This document shows, piece after piece, positions 11,207-23,325 of a stretch of 64,000 nucleotides of DNA (the stretch's first letter is position 1; each line of letters starts with the position of its first letter). Made by a program: the position numbers and the translations under genes. This stretch comes from Eopsaltria australis. Taxonomy: Eukaryota > Chordata > Aves > Passeriformes > Petroicidae. The notes below the pieces were generated by a model. It was not told where the DNA came from. It made no database searches and saw only the letters and a list, made by a program, of their open reading frames with translations. The stretch lies in NCBI GenBank assembly GCA_034509425.1, contig JAVTVJ010000791.1, positions 1,116,001-1,180,000 of the forward strand. The letters run 5' to 3'.

Positions 11207-12044
11207 TCTTAACCTTCAGAGATATATATGTGCAGTGCAACCACAAATTGTTGTAAAAATGCTCTGAAAGTGGCAGTAATTTGAGCTGTCTTGAATCTGT
11301 GAGAATTTTGGCAGCTCAGAACTTGTGATGGTTTCATCAGATTTCAGCGGCTTAGGGGATTTTACCAGGTTGGTCTCAAATCAGTGGCAAGCATTTATGT
11401 CTGTGTTGTAAAGAAGAACTTGCAAGGAACTGAGCCACAATGATGCTCAATATTACTGTTGTTTCCTCTTTCTGTTTTAAATAGGATGAACTCCACAGGC
11501 AAGAGTTATTTGAGCACAGACACCACCCATTCTACGCTATAAAAAGCTAAATGGAAGATGCTACTATTAAAGATCCCAGAAGTTGACAGTATGTTTAGGG
11601 ATGGCTGTGCCCTGGAGAAGCCCTAGAGATAAATTACTCCCTGAATATATCTTGTGCGGTTTCAAAGCACTTCGGGATCCTTTACGATAAGTGTTATTAC
11701 ACAAGGGTGAATACACGTCTGAGGTTTATGTCAGAATTCCTGGCAGTGCTCCAGCTTACAGTGCTGCTGGCAGACATCACCTCAGTCCTCTTCTGCTGAC
11801 AGCAGAAAAATCCAGCCACTAAAAGCATGCCAGTCTCAAAAAGCTTTCTGCTAATTTATGTTCCTTACAGTAGCTAGGTAGAGGAGGAAAGTTAATCGCC
11901 AATTCTCTTCCACACAGATACGATGACTGCAGAGTTGACTTCTTTTTACCTGCCTCAGACAGGGCTTCTGCATCAACTGAGACAAATGGCAGAAAGACAG
12001 TCTGGTTCTAACACCATTGGGGGCCAATAGAATAAATAAACAAA
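11207..12044. other. Unassigned sequence with a possible ancient repeat tail
   Basis: No gene is seen. A short segment at 11663-11699 resembles ancient vertebrate SINE/LINE tails (separate entry). Confidence 0.5.
11663..11699 (+). repeat. Possible ancient SINE/LINE 3'-tail fossil
   Basis: The segment contains AAAGCACTTCGGGATCCTTT, close to the AAGCRCTTTGGGATCCTT motif found in the 3' tails of several old vertebrate repeats. The recognisable part is short, so this is a tentative call based on a remembered motif. Confidence 0.3.
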
Positions 12045-12465
12045 GCTGGTAAGAGGAGTGGAGCACCTTCTGTATGAAGACAGACAGAAAGTTGGGGTTG
12101 TTCAGCCTGGAGAAGAGAAAATTTTGTGGGGACCTCATAGCAACTTTCCAGTATCTGAAAGTGGCCTACAGAGAAACTAAAGAGGGACTATTCATCAGGA
12201 ACTGTAGGGTACAAATTGAACGAGGGAAAAATTAGGTTAGGTATTAGGAAGAAATTTTTTACTGTGAGGTTGGTGAGACCCTGGAACAGGTTGTCCAGGG
12301 AGGTTGTAGATGCCCCAACACTGCCAGTGTTCAAAGACAGCTTGAATGGGACTTTGAGGAACCTGATAGAATGGATTGTGCACCTGCCCATGGCAGGGAG
12401 AGGTGGGGCTATGTGATCTTTAAGGTCCTTTCAAATCCCTTAATATTCTATGATTCTATGACTCT
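12045..12465 (+). mobile_element. CR1 LINE 3' fragment, plus strand
   Basis: It runs from GTTCAGCCTGGAGAAGAG (near 12100-12117) through GAACAGGTTGTCCAGGGAGG (near 12283-12302) to the tail TTCTATGATTCTATGA (12447-12462). This is the canonical 3' end of CR1, strongly 5'-truncated, with only the last ORF2 codons and the 3' UTR present. Confidence 0.93.
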
Positions 12466-13003
12466 CTTATTCTCTTTGTCTTATCCATAATAAAATTGGA
12501 ACTCTTCCTTGCAGACTAAATAATACATTTCATGTTGCATACTTGGTGTTGAAGTAACTGCAACATCTTTTAGTTGGGAAAATGAGAAAGTAGTCGTGGC
12601 TTGCTATTAAAACTGGTGTGAAAATGCTCCTGGGGATTTGTTTCTTAGAAAACCTGACTAGAATTTTTTGGCCTTTGCCACAGAAACTGGCAGCAAAAGC
12701 CTTGGTGTTTTCAAGGGCTCTGGAAGCAGTGTAATCAATTGATTTGTGTTGACAAAATCATATAAACTGAAGAGGATTTATCTGAAAAACCTGTGTAATT
12801 ATGTTGTGCTTCAGGCATCAAATTGAATGTAGTGATATCCAGGACTGCAAATGAAATGAATACTCTTTCAGTTTTGTATGTTTCTTTCTAAAGTTACTGA
12901 ACTTCAATTATTAAAAATTCTAGAATTCTTTATAAGTACACTGTAAGCCCATTTCTAGGAAAAAAAAGAGAGAGAAATTGAAAAGAGAAGGGCTACAAGT
13001 AGT
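12466..13003. other. Unassigned spacer
   Basis: AT-rich sequence; I see no gene or repeat family. Confidence 0.5.
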
Positions 13004-13008
13004 TGTTA

Positions 13009-13995
13009 TGTCGGGATAACCACGGCTCTTCTGGGGTTAAACTTCTAGGCTAGCTTTCTTTTTAAAATAATTGCATAAATTTTCAGTCCTACTAGTTAAC
13101 CCATAAGAGACTCACTGAGTTTGGGACTGCTTGCCTTAAACTGCAACACACTTGAGGACCACCTCATGCAGAGCAGGGGACAGAAGACAACAAAAAACAG
13201 GAATGAATGAGCTAACCTAACCTCCAATGGCACTGAAAAAGATGTGCTCTCAGTGTCTTAGAGTATTCCCTGTCCTCTGCTCTCTGCCCCAAGATGGTTT
13301 TTCAGATGTGTGGCTGGGGGAGCTTAGGGCTCTGTGGTGGGCTTTTTCCAAAGCCTCACTCCCCAGGTATCTGGGGTGATGTGCGGTTTCATTTCGCTTG
13401 GTTTTGTTTTCCCCTTCCCTGGCCTTGGAGAAGTTGTAACAGCAATCCTTCAGCAATTTTTTGAGGTGAACTGGACAGCTTGTTAGTCCGAGATCAGAGA
13501 AATAGGACCTGTGGGAGAGGGGTCACTCTGTTCCGGCCCCACACCTCGGGAAGCCAAGCTGGGAGATAAAGCACACCAGGAGGCTCCAGATCACTTACTT
13601 TCTCTGCCCTGGAGAAGAGGTTGATGCCAGAAAGTCACCAGTTTATCATCTGCTGCCCAAACTGCTGTGTGAAGCTCCTGTTTTCACCTGAGAGAGATGC
13701 CGCAGCCCTCTTGTACCACACGTCAGTTGTGAGCAGGTATTGTCCCAGGCATTTTGGGTTTGTTCCAGTGGGGAGTGGGGGGTGGGTGGAGGCAGGAGAG
13801 GTGAGGTCTGATGGTCTGTATCTAGCAGTTATTTACTTTTTTTCCCCCCTTGCCTTGTGGACATTCTGTTGGTTAATAAACTGTTAGGTTTTTTTCTCAC
13901 TTTCATCTATTAGTATTCATTTCCTGTGGATGGAAAGGGATTTTTGGAACCCTTTTTAGAGGAGACAACTCATTCCAGAGTGTCTTCCATTTGTC
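13009..13995 (+). mobile_element. LTR-like block, edges uncertain
   Basis: The block begins near a TGTCGGG start at 13009 and is more GC-rich than its surroundings in 13130-13860. It contains AATAAA at 13875-13880, 15 bp after a CATTCTGTT stretch, followed by a T-rich, U5-like segment. This arrangement and the overall texture match avian ERVL LTRs. I could not find a matching target-site duplication, and the 3' edge (near TGTCTTCCA at about 13982-13990) is a guess. Confidence 0.45.
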
Positions 13996-16239
13996 TCAAA
14001 ACTGAAATACTCAGGTATTCCCTGTCATAAATACGAGGTTCAAAACAGCTACATTGAAAATGAAGACAGGTTGACATTTGCTAGATTATTTGTGTAGGAC
14101 TGGTGTTCCTAATGGAAAAGCCAGCTAGAACATTCTGCAAAGGGGGAATGTAGAGGAAAAATTGTGCTTGATTCACTCATTAAATGTGAAAGAGGCAGAA
14201 CTTATAAAAAATTCTTCCATTTAGCTGATGGCCTAATTGCTGGACCATCCTTCCTGTCTCAGTATGTTGTGTGTGCATCCTTATTTGCTTTTCAAGGAAA
14301 CTAATTTTGTCAAACTGTATGCAAATATGTTTATAGTTTGCTAAAAAAGAATCCTCATCTATTATTTAAAAATCCACATTTAGATGTTTTAGTTACAGTA
14401 AAATGCCTATCTCAGAACTGGAATTATTAGTAGAAAATTCACTGGTCTGTATGTTGCATGTTCAGTCCTGTCAGTGACAAACTGGCTTTGGTTTCTTTCC
14501 TAAACTCCTGTAGTGGTCTAATAGAGGGCTCTGACTTAATATTAATGTGTTGGAAGCAACTCTAAACACAGTGATAAGGTGCCTCAGTCAGTAAAATTTT
14601 CAGATGTGTGCTACATAGATGCAGTATAAGATTGATATAATTCTTCTATAACATTATGGAATTAGGTTATGAACGTATTAGCTATATACTTAGGGAATTA
14701 ATGCTAATGATACATAATAAGTACAGCATTTAACCAATGTGAGCTGCTCTACAGCCACTAGCAGCCTGGGAGTTTCTACAAGTGTTCAGGTTCCCTCTCA
14801 GTGTAAATGTTGAAGCATATCTGCACTAGCCTCTGCTGATCACCCCATCAGTGAAGGAAAACCTCCTCTCCTGCAAAAGTCTGGGCTTTTAATATCCCAA
14901 AGCTTGTGGAGATCTTTGAACCTAAGAAGTCTTCACATCCTGTGTCCCTTCCTGAACTTTCTCTGCAGTGACAGTGATGGGGGCTCAGAGGGGCCCCACA
15001 TCCCTCATGCCTCTTTGCATTAACACCTTTCTGTTGCATATTCTGCTTAATCATTGCTGATCCTCTTTCAAAATCCTCTGTTTCTTCCTACTTAAGAAAG
15101 TTGAGAGTTAACTTTAAAAATCTCATAATATAATAATTCCTTGACAGCACTGTCAGTTGCTGGTCAGTTTCTTGACATCCATGGACTCCTGCTGCTTTAA
15201 TTCCCAACTGTAAAACCACCCTGCAGTCCTGAACGTCCTTTTTCCTTCCAGAAAACTCAGTTTTCTAGCCCTTCACCTTGGACATACCTACTCCAGTTCT
15301 TAACCAGAAAAGGGTAGGGAAAATAACTTTTCAGTAAACCATAAAGATTCATTAATTATTTGCTTCTCTCTATAATATTTTTGTTGAGATATTTTAAAAC
15401 CTTTTATTTTCAGCCTTGCTACTTCCGTGACCTCTACCACAGAAAGTTGCTCAAAACAGGCAGTTCACTTGAAGGGTTTTGCAAAGAGGTTTTGTAACTT
15501 CCATTTGCATTCATCAAGTGAGTGTATCTGTGTCTCATTTAGACTGGTAAGTATCCAGTGTGCTGCAAAAATCTGATCAGTGTTCCAGGAAAGATGAATG
15601 AGTAAGACAAGAAAGCTCAAAACAGTGACCGTATTACACTGTTGGTTATCTGGATACAACTAGAGAGTTGACAGTAGGCACTTATGAATCAAATCAGGTT
15701 CAGTTAATTTGGGTACAATGAAATACCCAGATAAATCTTGGAATGTTTGATGAGGTGTATTTGTAGTTTTGAGACCAGATGTTTTACAAAGCTTTAAAAT
15801 TACTAATAAGAAGGCCAAAGCTGACAGTGGAGGATGTTAGCCTTTCCCTTGCTGTGCAAGTCAGTGAGCTGAGAATTAGACATGTAAGGCTAGACTCAGA
15901 GAAGCATTTGGCAATACACCAGGTGTATGTATATATATATATATACATATATATGTATCATTCTTTATTTCCATTTTAAAAGAAAACAGGCTCTATGGTT
16001 CATCATATGACACTGTCAGTCTGTGTCATGTAAAATGGGGGCTTCCTTGAATCCTTTGTGTTTGATCACTCAGTCAGTGCCCCAGGAAATCTGAGACCCT
16101 TGTGCCCAGCCACTCTGTCAGTGTCCCATTATGGTGATGCCACATTATATAGGAGTTCAGCTCAGCTGACTTGTTCAGGGACTCGTGCCAACACAGTATT
16201 GGAGGTGAATCCTTATTGCAATTTAGAAAGAGACTCCCT
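13996..16239. other. Unassigned AT-rich sequence
   Basis: Only a (TA)n microsatellite at 15924-15958 is recognisable. The small open frames have no recognisable content. Confidence 0.6.
15924..15958. repeat. (TA)n microsatellite
   Basis: Alternating TA interrupted by CA/GT steps; self-complementary and able to form a cruciform. Confidence 0.95.
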
Positions 16240-17230
16240 CTAGCATTTCCCCACTCTCAATTGAGTATGTTACCTGCTTCCAGCAACTATTAGTGCCCTT
16301 GAAGGACTCATACCAAGCAGTTTAGGAAATAACACACTTTTTAAATAAAGACAATGTTAATACAAAATTTTGACAGGTTAAAGTTCAAAGATTACCAGTG
16401 ATAGTTTACTGACTACAAAAAATAATTTCAGGCAAAATACAGATAAGATGCAATAATCAATTATATATAGCTCGAGATAATAATTTAGCTCACACAGACT
16501 AAGGTTCTTACCTCATAGGTATCCCTATGTGGGAGAAGACAGATTCAGTCAGTCAACTATTCCCAGAATTCCTCTCTGTTATTAATGGACTTTTATACTA
16601 TTTATTTTTATTTAGTTGGAGCTTGAGAGACTCTAGGCATACATCCTTTTGTTACTGATTGGTGTAAAATTCTCTTGTTTTGGTCTTGAAGACACAGTCA
16701 ATAAAATATAGAACATATGTTCAGAGAGGTGCAATCATACCTTGGAGGTAATTTTAGGATATAGGTGCATTAGCATTACAACGAAATTATAATGAAGCAA
16801 ATTTATCCAAGGGAAGGTATTTTGCTACAGTTGCTGGTTCAGCAGTAAGAATCTCCCATCCCTCCTGGCTGACAGGTGCTGTGCGGTTTATCAGCTGCAT
16901 GGTGCCATTGATTCCTTCATGGATTTCAACAGTGCCTGGCCATGGTGTCTTTGCTTCACCCTCTGTTTCATCCCCCTTAGCAGGTGCTTAAGGTTGCAGG
17001 CTGTGTTGTGTGAGGAACTATCATGGAACAGATACTGTGCATGCCAACTGCATTCCATCTGGGAACTAGCAATCTCCAAACTGTTTTAGCTTCTCTTAGA
17101 ATGTGAATATGGCTTCCCAGTTTTCTCCAGTTTTGTCTCCGGTCATTTCCCCCTAGTCTGGTACTTGATGTGGATGCCACATATGCTTTTTCCAGGTCAC
17201 TAAGTGTCTGACGATATAGATGTGTGCCTC
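16240..17230 (-). mobile_element. Possible degraded endogenous retrovirus 3' end, minus strand
   Basis: Read on the minus strand, about 66 codons are open from about 16992 down to 16795 and look protein-like. Further upstream other frames are open for 60-70 codons with stops between them. Downstream on the same strand is a TATA-like AGTATAAAAG near 16591-16600 and an AT-rich stretch to about 16240, arranged like a coding end followed by a 3' LTR. I cannot identify the protein or find LTR ends, so this is an inference from layout. A host pseudogene or chance are alternatives. Confidence 0.3.
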
Positions 17231-17249
17231 AGGTTTTAGGTATCATCAG

Positions 17250-17289
17250 AACTGGTGAACTAGGCAACCAGTTCAACTGGTGAACTAGG
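17250..17289. repeat. 15-bp direct repeat around a palindrome
   Basis: AACTGGTGAACTAGG occurs at 17250-17264 and again at 17275-17289 (25-bp period). CCAGTTCAACTGG, a 13-base palindrome (17268-17280), bridges them. Confidence 0.85.
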
Positions 17290-20200
17290 TGAGACTAGTT
17301 CTGTTTGTAATTTCCAAAGCTTAGTGCATGCCTCAGATTTTTTGGTATCTAAATGCATATGTGATTAGGGCTTAAGATGTCACATTGGAAAATGGATATC
17401 TCTTTAGGTGATGACTGAGGTCTGCTGTGTTGTTTAGCATTGCTCTATTGGTGGAAGAAACAAACCCATGTTATTTATGTCTATTTCAGGGAGAGGAACT
17501 TGGAAGAAAGGTAATGGCTGTCTTGGCTCACCCATGTTATACATTTGTTACTGTGTTAATGACTTTACAGATGCAGCATTCCCAAAATGGGCTGTTGTTT
17601 AGGAAAAAAAAAAAGTAATTTCATTCTTAACCAGCTTAAACTGAAGGATGTTGTCTAATCAATTAATAGAATGAACAATGCACAGCTAGAAATTGGGTTC
17701 ATATGATTCTTCAAGTGTCTGAAAATCAGATGATTTTGTAGGAAAAGAAATATCTTAGATTTTATAAAGTTACAAGCCTTGGCTATCATTTCTTATGTTG
17801 AGCAACACTTCCAATATCTATGTGAAGCCTGTCTCAAGCCCTTCTTAAGTTACCAGAAGTTTTTACAGCAGCATTAACTATTTTACATGTTCATAGTGAA
17901 TTCTTCAGTGCTGCTTGGTTGCCCGGGCTTGAAGGCAGTTGTCACCATTTCTGATTTTGTTCTTCTATTTTGCAGCACATTTCCGGTCAAAGAAGACATA
18001 GCTTGCTCAGAGAAAGCATTCCAGCAAAAAACATGTGGCTGAAATCTGGGAAATAGTCAGTCCTAAGTGTTCATAGTACAGGTAGAGCACAGGCAGTGTT
18101 GATAGGGGTTTCAGAGCATCATCCCTGTGTTCTGAATCACATTCTCATGTTGTCACAGTTTGAGGGACAGCTTTGATTGAAGCTGATTAAAAGAGAAATA
18201 GGTACACCAAAGGCACAAGCAAATAAAAGCATGGCAAGGCAGGAAGGGATTTGTGTACAAGACTCTGGAAAGGGAAGGTGCCTGGGACACAGTGGGAATT
18301 AACATGTATTCCTGGAGAGCACTACAGAGATGTGTCTGTGGGTCATTCTCAGTAAGGACAGTTTCTGGAAGACCTTTGACTGTACTTGGGAATGTTGGGA
18401 TTGGAGCACTGATACGGGTATCCTGTCCCCGACACATTCTCTGTAAATTAAGTGTTGCTATGCCATTTCAGAGTCTTGAAGGATCTGGAAATTGAATTTT
18501 CTGCACTGGACTTTCCACAACCATGCTAAGGGTGTCAGTGTCAAGTCTACCAAGAGAGAAATTCTACATGGACAGAACAAGCAGAATCAATTGCATTAGT
18601 CAAAGACCAGACCTGAAATGATTACATAAATTAATAATAAGGGAGCATTGAATTTTCAGAAGCCCTTCTTAACAAAACATTTTCTCTGATAACAGTAAAA
18701 TTTGCATTTCTTAAAGAAAAGGAGGTCTATCTAGTGATTGTTCACAAATTTAGTTCCTGTTTGTTAAAAAGGCTTATTCATAAGGCAGTCTTACAGCAGT
18801 GTATTCATGTTCATGGATAAAAATGAAACTGCTGGCTGCCATGTGGAATTACTGAATTAACTAATACCATAACCTCTCACAATATTGAGTAGATGTGTGC
18901 ATTCAGTGCTCAGGCAAGCCAGATCAGGCCTTTATATTTTTAAAAACTTCCTGTTCAAATTAATTAAAATATGAAGTCTTTATTAACCACTGAATTTTCT
19001 ATGGTATGTAATGCAAGAAGTTACATTGCCTCTAGTTAATTGAGAGAAAAAGAGATGTTTCTGGAATCTCATTCAGAATCTTTTATAAATGTCAAACCCT
19101 ACATTATTGCTAGGGATAATTCCTTGTTTATCCACAAGTATAATATGTGAATATACTGCAACAGACTTTTAAATTGTTCTTCAAATTGCCTTATCTCTCT
19201 TCAACTCCTTCTTCAGTATTCAATTACTAGTTCAAATATCATAAATGCTTTTGCTAACCAACTGTTTAAAAGTTCCTGATTGCATTAACCAAAAATTGAG
19301 TGCCATAAAAATCTTGGATGGATATCAGGAAGATTAAAACACTGTCTCACTTGCCAATCACAATTAATAGATTTATTAAGCATGAACTATGCCTTTCAGA
19401 GTTTCAACTGCATTGATTTCTCAGACAATGAAAATTCTATTTAAAGTCTTTAATCAGACAGAAACAGGAACATCTATAATAATGTTTATTCTGAATGACT
19501 GGTAATACTGAAAATTAAGCACACAGCAAAAGTGTTGGACCAAATACATTTGCTGTAGCATTAGTGGTTTATGTCAGAAAGAACTCAGATTTGAGACTCT
19601 CTTGTTACCTAATACCTTAAAGCAGTTTATACCATGTTTAGGCACAGCTACTCACTGTTTCAGGAAACAAGTGAATCACAGAAAGTGATGGGTGTCCTAG
19701 CTCCAGTCCTCAGAAAAGTGCCCCCTTACCTGGTAGTTCCAATTTAGCTGTGAGTCACCAGTAGTTCTGGCTTTCCTTTGCGTGGCTCCAGAGACATTAC
19801 TGAGCTAGGAGGAACTGCTGTGGTCTGGATGTCTATATGCTACAGAAAGCAAAGAGCTTGGAAGGGAGCAGCTACCTGACTAAAAGAGATGTGCACTCTC
19901 AAAAATGTGTTTTCTCTCTGAAAATGTCACCTTCTTGCTATTTAGTCCCTGGTGGACCCATTTATTATGCTCCAATCCAGTTCATTAGAGTTGGTATTAA
20001 AGGCAGAAGAGTTTGAAAAGCATGAATGACACTGGGACCAAGAAGGATGGAAAGGTAATTCGGTCATTGACATAGACTGTCAGCAAAAGGAAAAAATCAT
20101 ATCTGAATTAAAACCAAAAGCTGCTCTTAAAATTTAAATTAGACCCCTACAACATTGTTCAGAGAAAATACGTTTTCATGTCAGAACTACATTCCTTATT

Positions 20201-21602
20201 TTGCCCCCTGTTATTATATGACTAACAATAAAACCTTTAACTGCAGTACCTCCTGCAATTATTTCCATGGGACCTATTCCCCATTTCTTCAAGCTGTGTT
20301 AAACAGAGGAGGGTACATTTCTGGGAATATATTGGGGGGAGAAAAAAAAAAGAAGAAAGCAAGCAACAAGCAAGCAAGCAAGCAGTTGTTTCCATTGTGT
20401 TCCTTCTACAAATCATGAAAAAAATATAGGAGATCCTAGGAGAGATGAGTCTTTTAAAGGAGCAGGAAACAACTTCATACAATGCAAACAATCCCACTTC
20501 ATTTGCTTAGCCCTGCTGCAGTTCGATTCACAGCAGCTTTCTCTACACTGAGTTAGGGAAGCCTGAAGGTAGATATAATCCTCAAATGGCTGAACATATG
20601 TACTTTATAGGGAACTGGGGCAGAGATATTCTCTCTTGTTTTGGCAATCCTTTTTGTCTGCTGTGCTGCCATGGGAGAGTGCTTGTCTGGCATCCTGCCC
20701 CTGAGATGCCCTTGACCTTGGCATGATGTTGTCAGGGCTGCCTTTTGAGGAAGAATGGCAGTGTGTTTACAACAGTTATACTGTGCTGGAAAATCCAGCC
20801 CATAAATTAATTTTGCAGTCCTGCTCTCTTAGTGTAGCCATCTCATCTACAGACCACGTTCAATTTGCTTTATATAAACCCTGCTTCTTTTACTATAGAT
20901 TTTGTCTTGCTGGAAAACCTGTCAAACCATTTCTTTGTGCAGTAACAATTTTATTTTAATTAAGTTGGTGCAATTCTGAAATAATACAGTTGAATTAAAT
21001 GAGGGTCATCCAATGTAGATTTACACCACTATAACAATGATAACAATTTGGTCCACAGTTAGAAAAAGCTACGTAAAATCTTATCCTATTTGTTAACTGA
21101 TTTCCATGGTAGATGAAGGGTGAACAAGACATGGTAATGGCATATCATATAATTCAAAACTATCTTAAAATATAAAACATGTAACCTAGCATTATTCATC
21201 TATGAAATTAAATCACTGTCCCTCACCTTCATTCTTTGAAAGCATATTCATAAACACCATAAAGAATAAAGGGGAACAAGTCAAGGTTGTTCCTTTTGTT
21301 TTAGACAATAAATATTCATATGTATTTAAGAAGTTGAAATGCCTTAGTGTCTTTAAAGCTATGGATATAGGGTGATATAACCTTAAGAGTAATTTTTGTC
21401 GAATTTATATTGTTTTACTTTTGTAACCTGAATTTTAATTACTCTTGTCATCTTCAGGTTTCTCATTATGAAGGCTGATTGGTAATAATCCCTGGAGTAT
21501 CCAACATATGTTAATCATTTTGCATATGAGGGTGAATGTAATTAGACACTGTCCGTCACATGCTCTGTCACCTCTTCTATGACATTTTTCCGCATCGGTG
21601 GA
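17290..21602. other. Unassigned AT-rich sequence
   Basis: No gene or repeat family is recognised apart from an A-rich/AAGC simple repeat at 20341-20384. Open frames are below 100 codons and lack motifs. Confidence 0.6.
20341..20384. repeat. Poly-A plus (AAGC)n simple repeat
   Basis: An A-run followed by AAGC units with one irregular unit. Confidence 0.95.
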
Positions 21603-22330
21603 TAGAATCATAGAGTCAGAACTGTAGAATTGTAGAATGGTTTTGGGTTGGAAGGGATTTTTAAAGATCGTCTGCCTCAACTATCATGAAATGTGCAGGG
21701 ACAGGTTTCTCAGTCCTGTCCTCACCTTGAGTGTTTTCAAGGCTGGACTACAAACACCTTTCTGGGCAATCTGTTCCAGTGTTTCACCACACTCATCATA
21801 AAAACTCTCTTCCTTACATGTAGTTTTCAGTCAGCCTTCCTTTGTCCACTCATGGAGTTTCTGCACTTCAGAAGCCCACTAGATTGGTCAGGCAGGAGTT
21901 ACCCTTAGTGAAGCCGTGCTGGGTGTCTCAAGCCACATCCCTATTCTCCATGTGCTTTAGCACAGCTTATAGAAGGATCTCTTCCATCATCTTCCCAGGC
22001 ACAGAGCTGAGGCTGACAGGTTAGTTGTTTCCAAGGTCATCCTTTCATCCTTTTGTAAAGTGGTCGCATGTTTCCGCTTTTCTCAGTATCAGGGACTTCT
22101 GACTGTCGTGTCTTTTCAAATATCATGGAGGATGGCTTGGTATCTACATCAACCAATTCCCTCAGTAGTGTGGGATGAATCTTGCCTTCGTATTCTTTGT
22201 GTTCCTTGCCAACTTCATCTGCAGCCACACCTTGGACTTCCTGATCCCATCCCTACAGAACTTGGTAGCATCCATATACTCTTCCCAGGATACCTGCTTC
22301 CACCACCTGTCTGTTTGCTTCTTGCTCTGA
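21603..22330 (-). mobile_element. CR1 LINE, minus strand, diverged
   Basis: The tail (ATAGAATCATAGAG, 21603-21616) is on the left. CR1-typical 3' segments follow, such as TGGGCAATCTGTTCCAGTGT near 21763-21782. From about 21850 the sequence moves to an upstream ORF2-type segment, with blocks resembling the CR1 region around CAGGCACAGAGCTGAGGCTG (near 21998-22017). The jump suggests an internal deletion or a CR1 subfamily with different spacing. No intact frame; the right edge is approximate and could extend towards 22430. Confidence 0.85.
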
Positions 22331-22853
22331 AGTCTTACTCAAAACAAATAACAGGAATGTTAGTTATCTCTCCTCAGGGGAAGACAGTAAAGTCCTTTAC
22401 AGATCCCTTGGTATTTATTGATTTATAAATGCTGCACAGTGCACTACTCTATTTAAAAATATTGCTGATAGGACCCTTTCTGAAAAGGCTTTATGATGAC
22501 CATTCTTAAATCTAGTTTCTTAAGCTGAATTTATAAATTAATGCAAATCTCTTTTTCTTCCTGTGATTCAGTAGGATGAAGATATACCAGAAAATGTTAA
22601 GCTGTGTTGAAAGTTAAATATCCTACCATGCTTTCCAGTTAAGAGTCACCTTGCAATTTATCAAGAATCATTTATGAACATGCTTTAGTAATCATACATG
22701 AATACACACACTAAATAGGAGGGATTACACAACAAATGTATACAAGAATAACTAGAGTGACAAAACACAGGATGCTTTCCATGTCTCATAAGCAAAATGT
22801 GTAGTCTTTAACTGTGTGAAAGAAAAAATTTAGAAGTTAAAAATACCTGAATC
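22331..22853. other. Unassigned spacer between two CR1s
   Basis: AT-rich; nothing recognised. The first about 100 bp may be an unrecognised end of the CR1 to the left. Confidence 0.5.
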
Positions 22854-23325
22854 ATGGAATCATTTAGGTTGGAAAAACCCCTAAGATCATTGAGTAACAC
22901 TGTAAATCTAATACTGCCAATTCCACTACTGAGCCATATCCCTGGCTTCCATGTCTACGTATCTTTTAAATAACTCCAGGAATGTTGACTATAGCACTTC
23001 CCTGGGCAACCTGTTACAATGCTTGACACCCTTTCAGTGAAAAAGTTTTTCCTTATATTCAATCTAAGTTTCCCCTGGCACAACTGGAGGCTATTTCCTC
23101 TTGTCCTGTTGCTTGTTACCTGGAGAAGAAACAAACCTCACATGAGTTCTGCAACTTTCTTTCAGCAGTTGTAGAGAATGATAAGGTCTCCCCTGTGTCT
23201 CCTTTCTCCAGTCTAGGCAAGCCCAGCACCCTGAGCTGCTGCCCATGACTCACTCTTTAGACCCTTCACTACCTTCTTTGCTCTTTTCTGGACATTCTCC
23301 AGCACCCCTATGTCTTGTATCATTG
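22854..23325 (-). mobile_element. CR1 LINE 3' fragment, minus strand
   Basis: It starts with the CR1 3' end (ATGGAATCATTTAGGTTGGAA near 22855) and contains TGGGCAACCTGTTACAATGC (near 23003-23022) and the ORF2-end segment near CTTTTCTGGACATTCTCCAG (23283-23302). It has the same orientation as the CR1 about 500 bp to the left but is a separate insertion, since both have their own tails. Confidence 0.93.

Noticed and set aside
12992..14053. GCTACA on both sides of the LTR-like block as a 6-bp TSD
   Set aside because: The left copy does not touch a TG start, so the match is probably chance.
20341..20384. Regularly spaced AAGC units as a repeat array
   Set aside because: Simple microsatellite without spacers.
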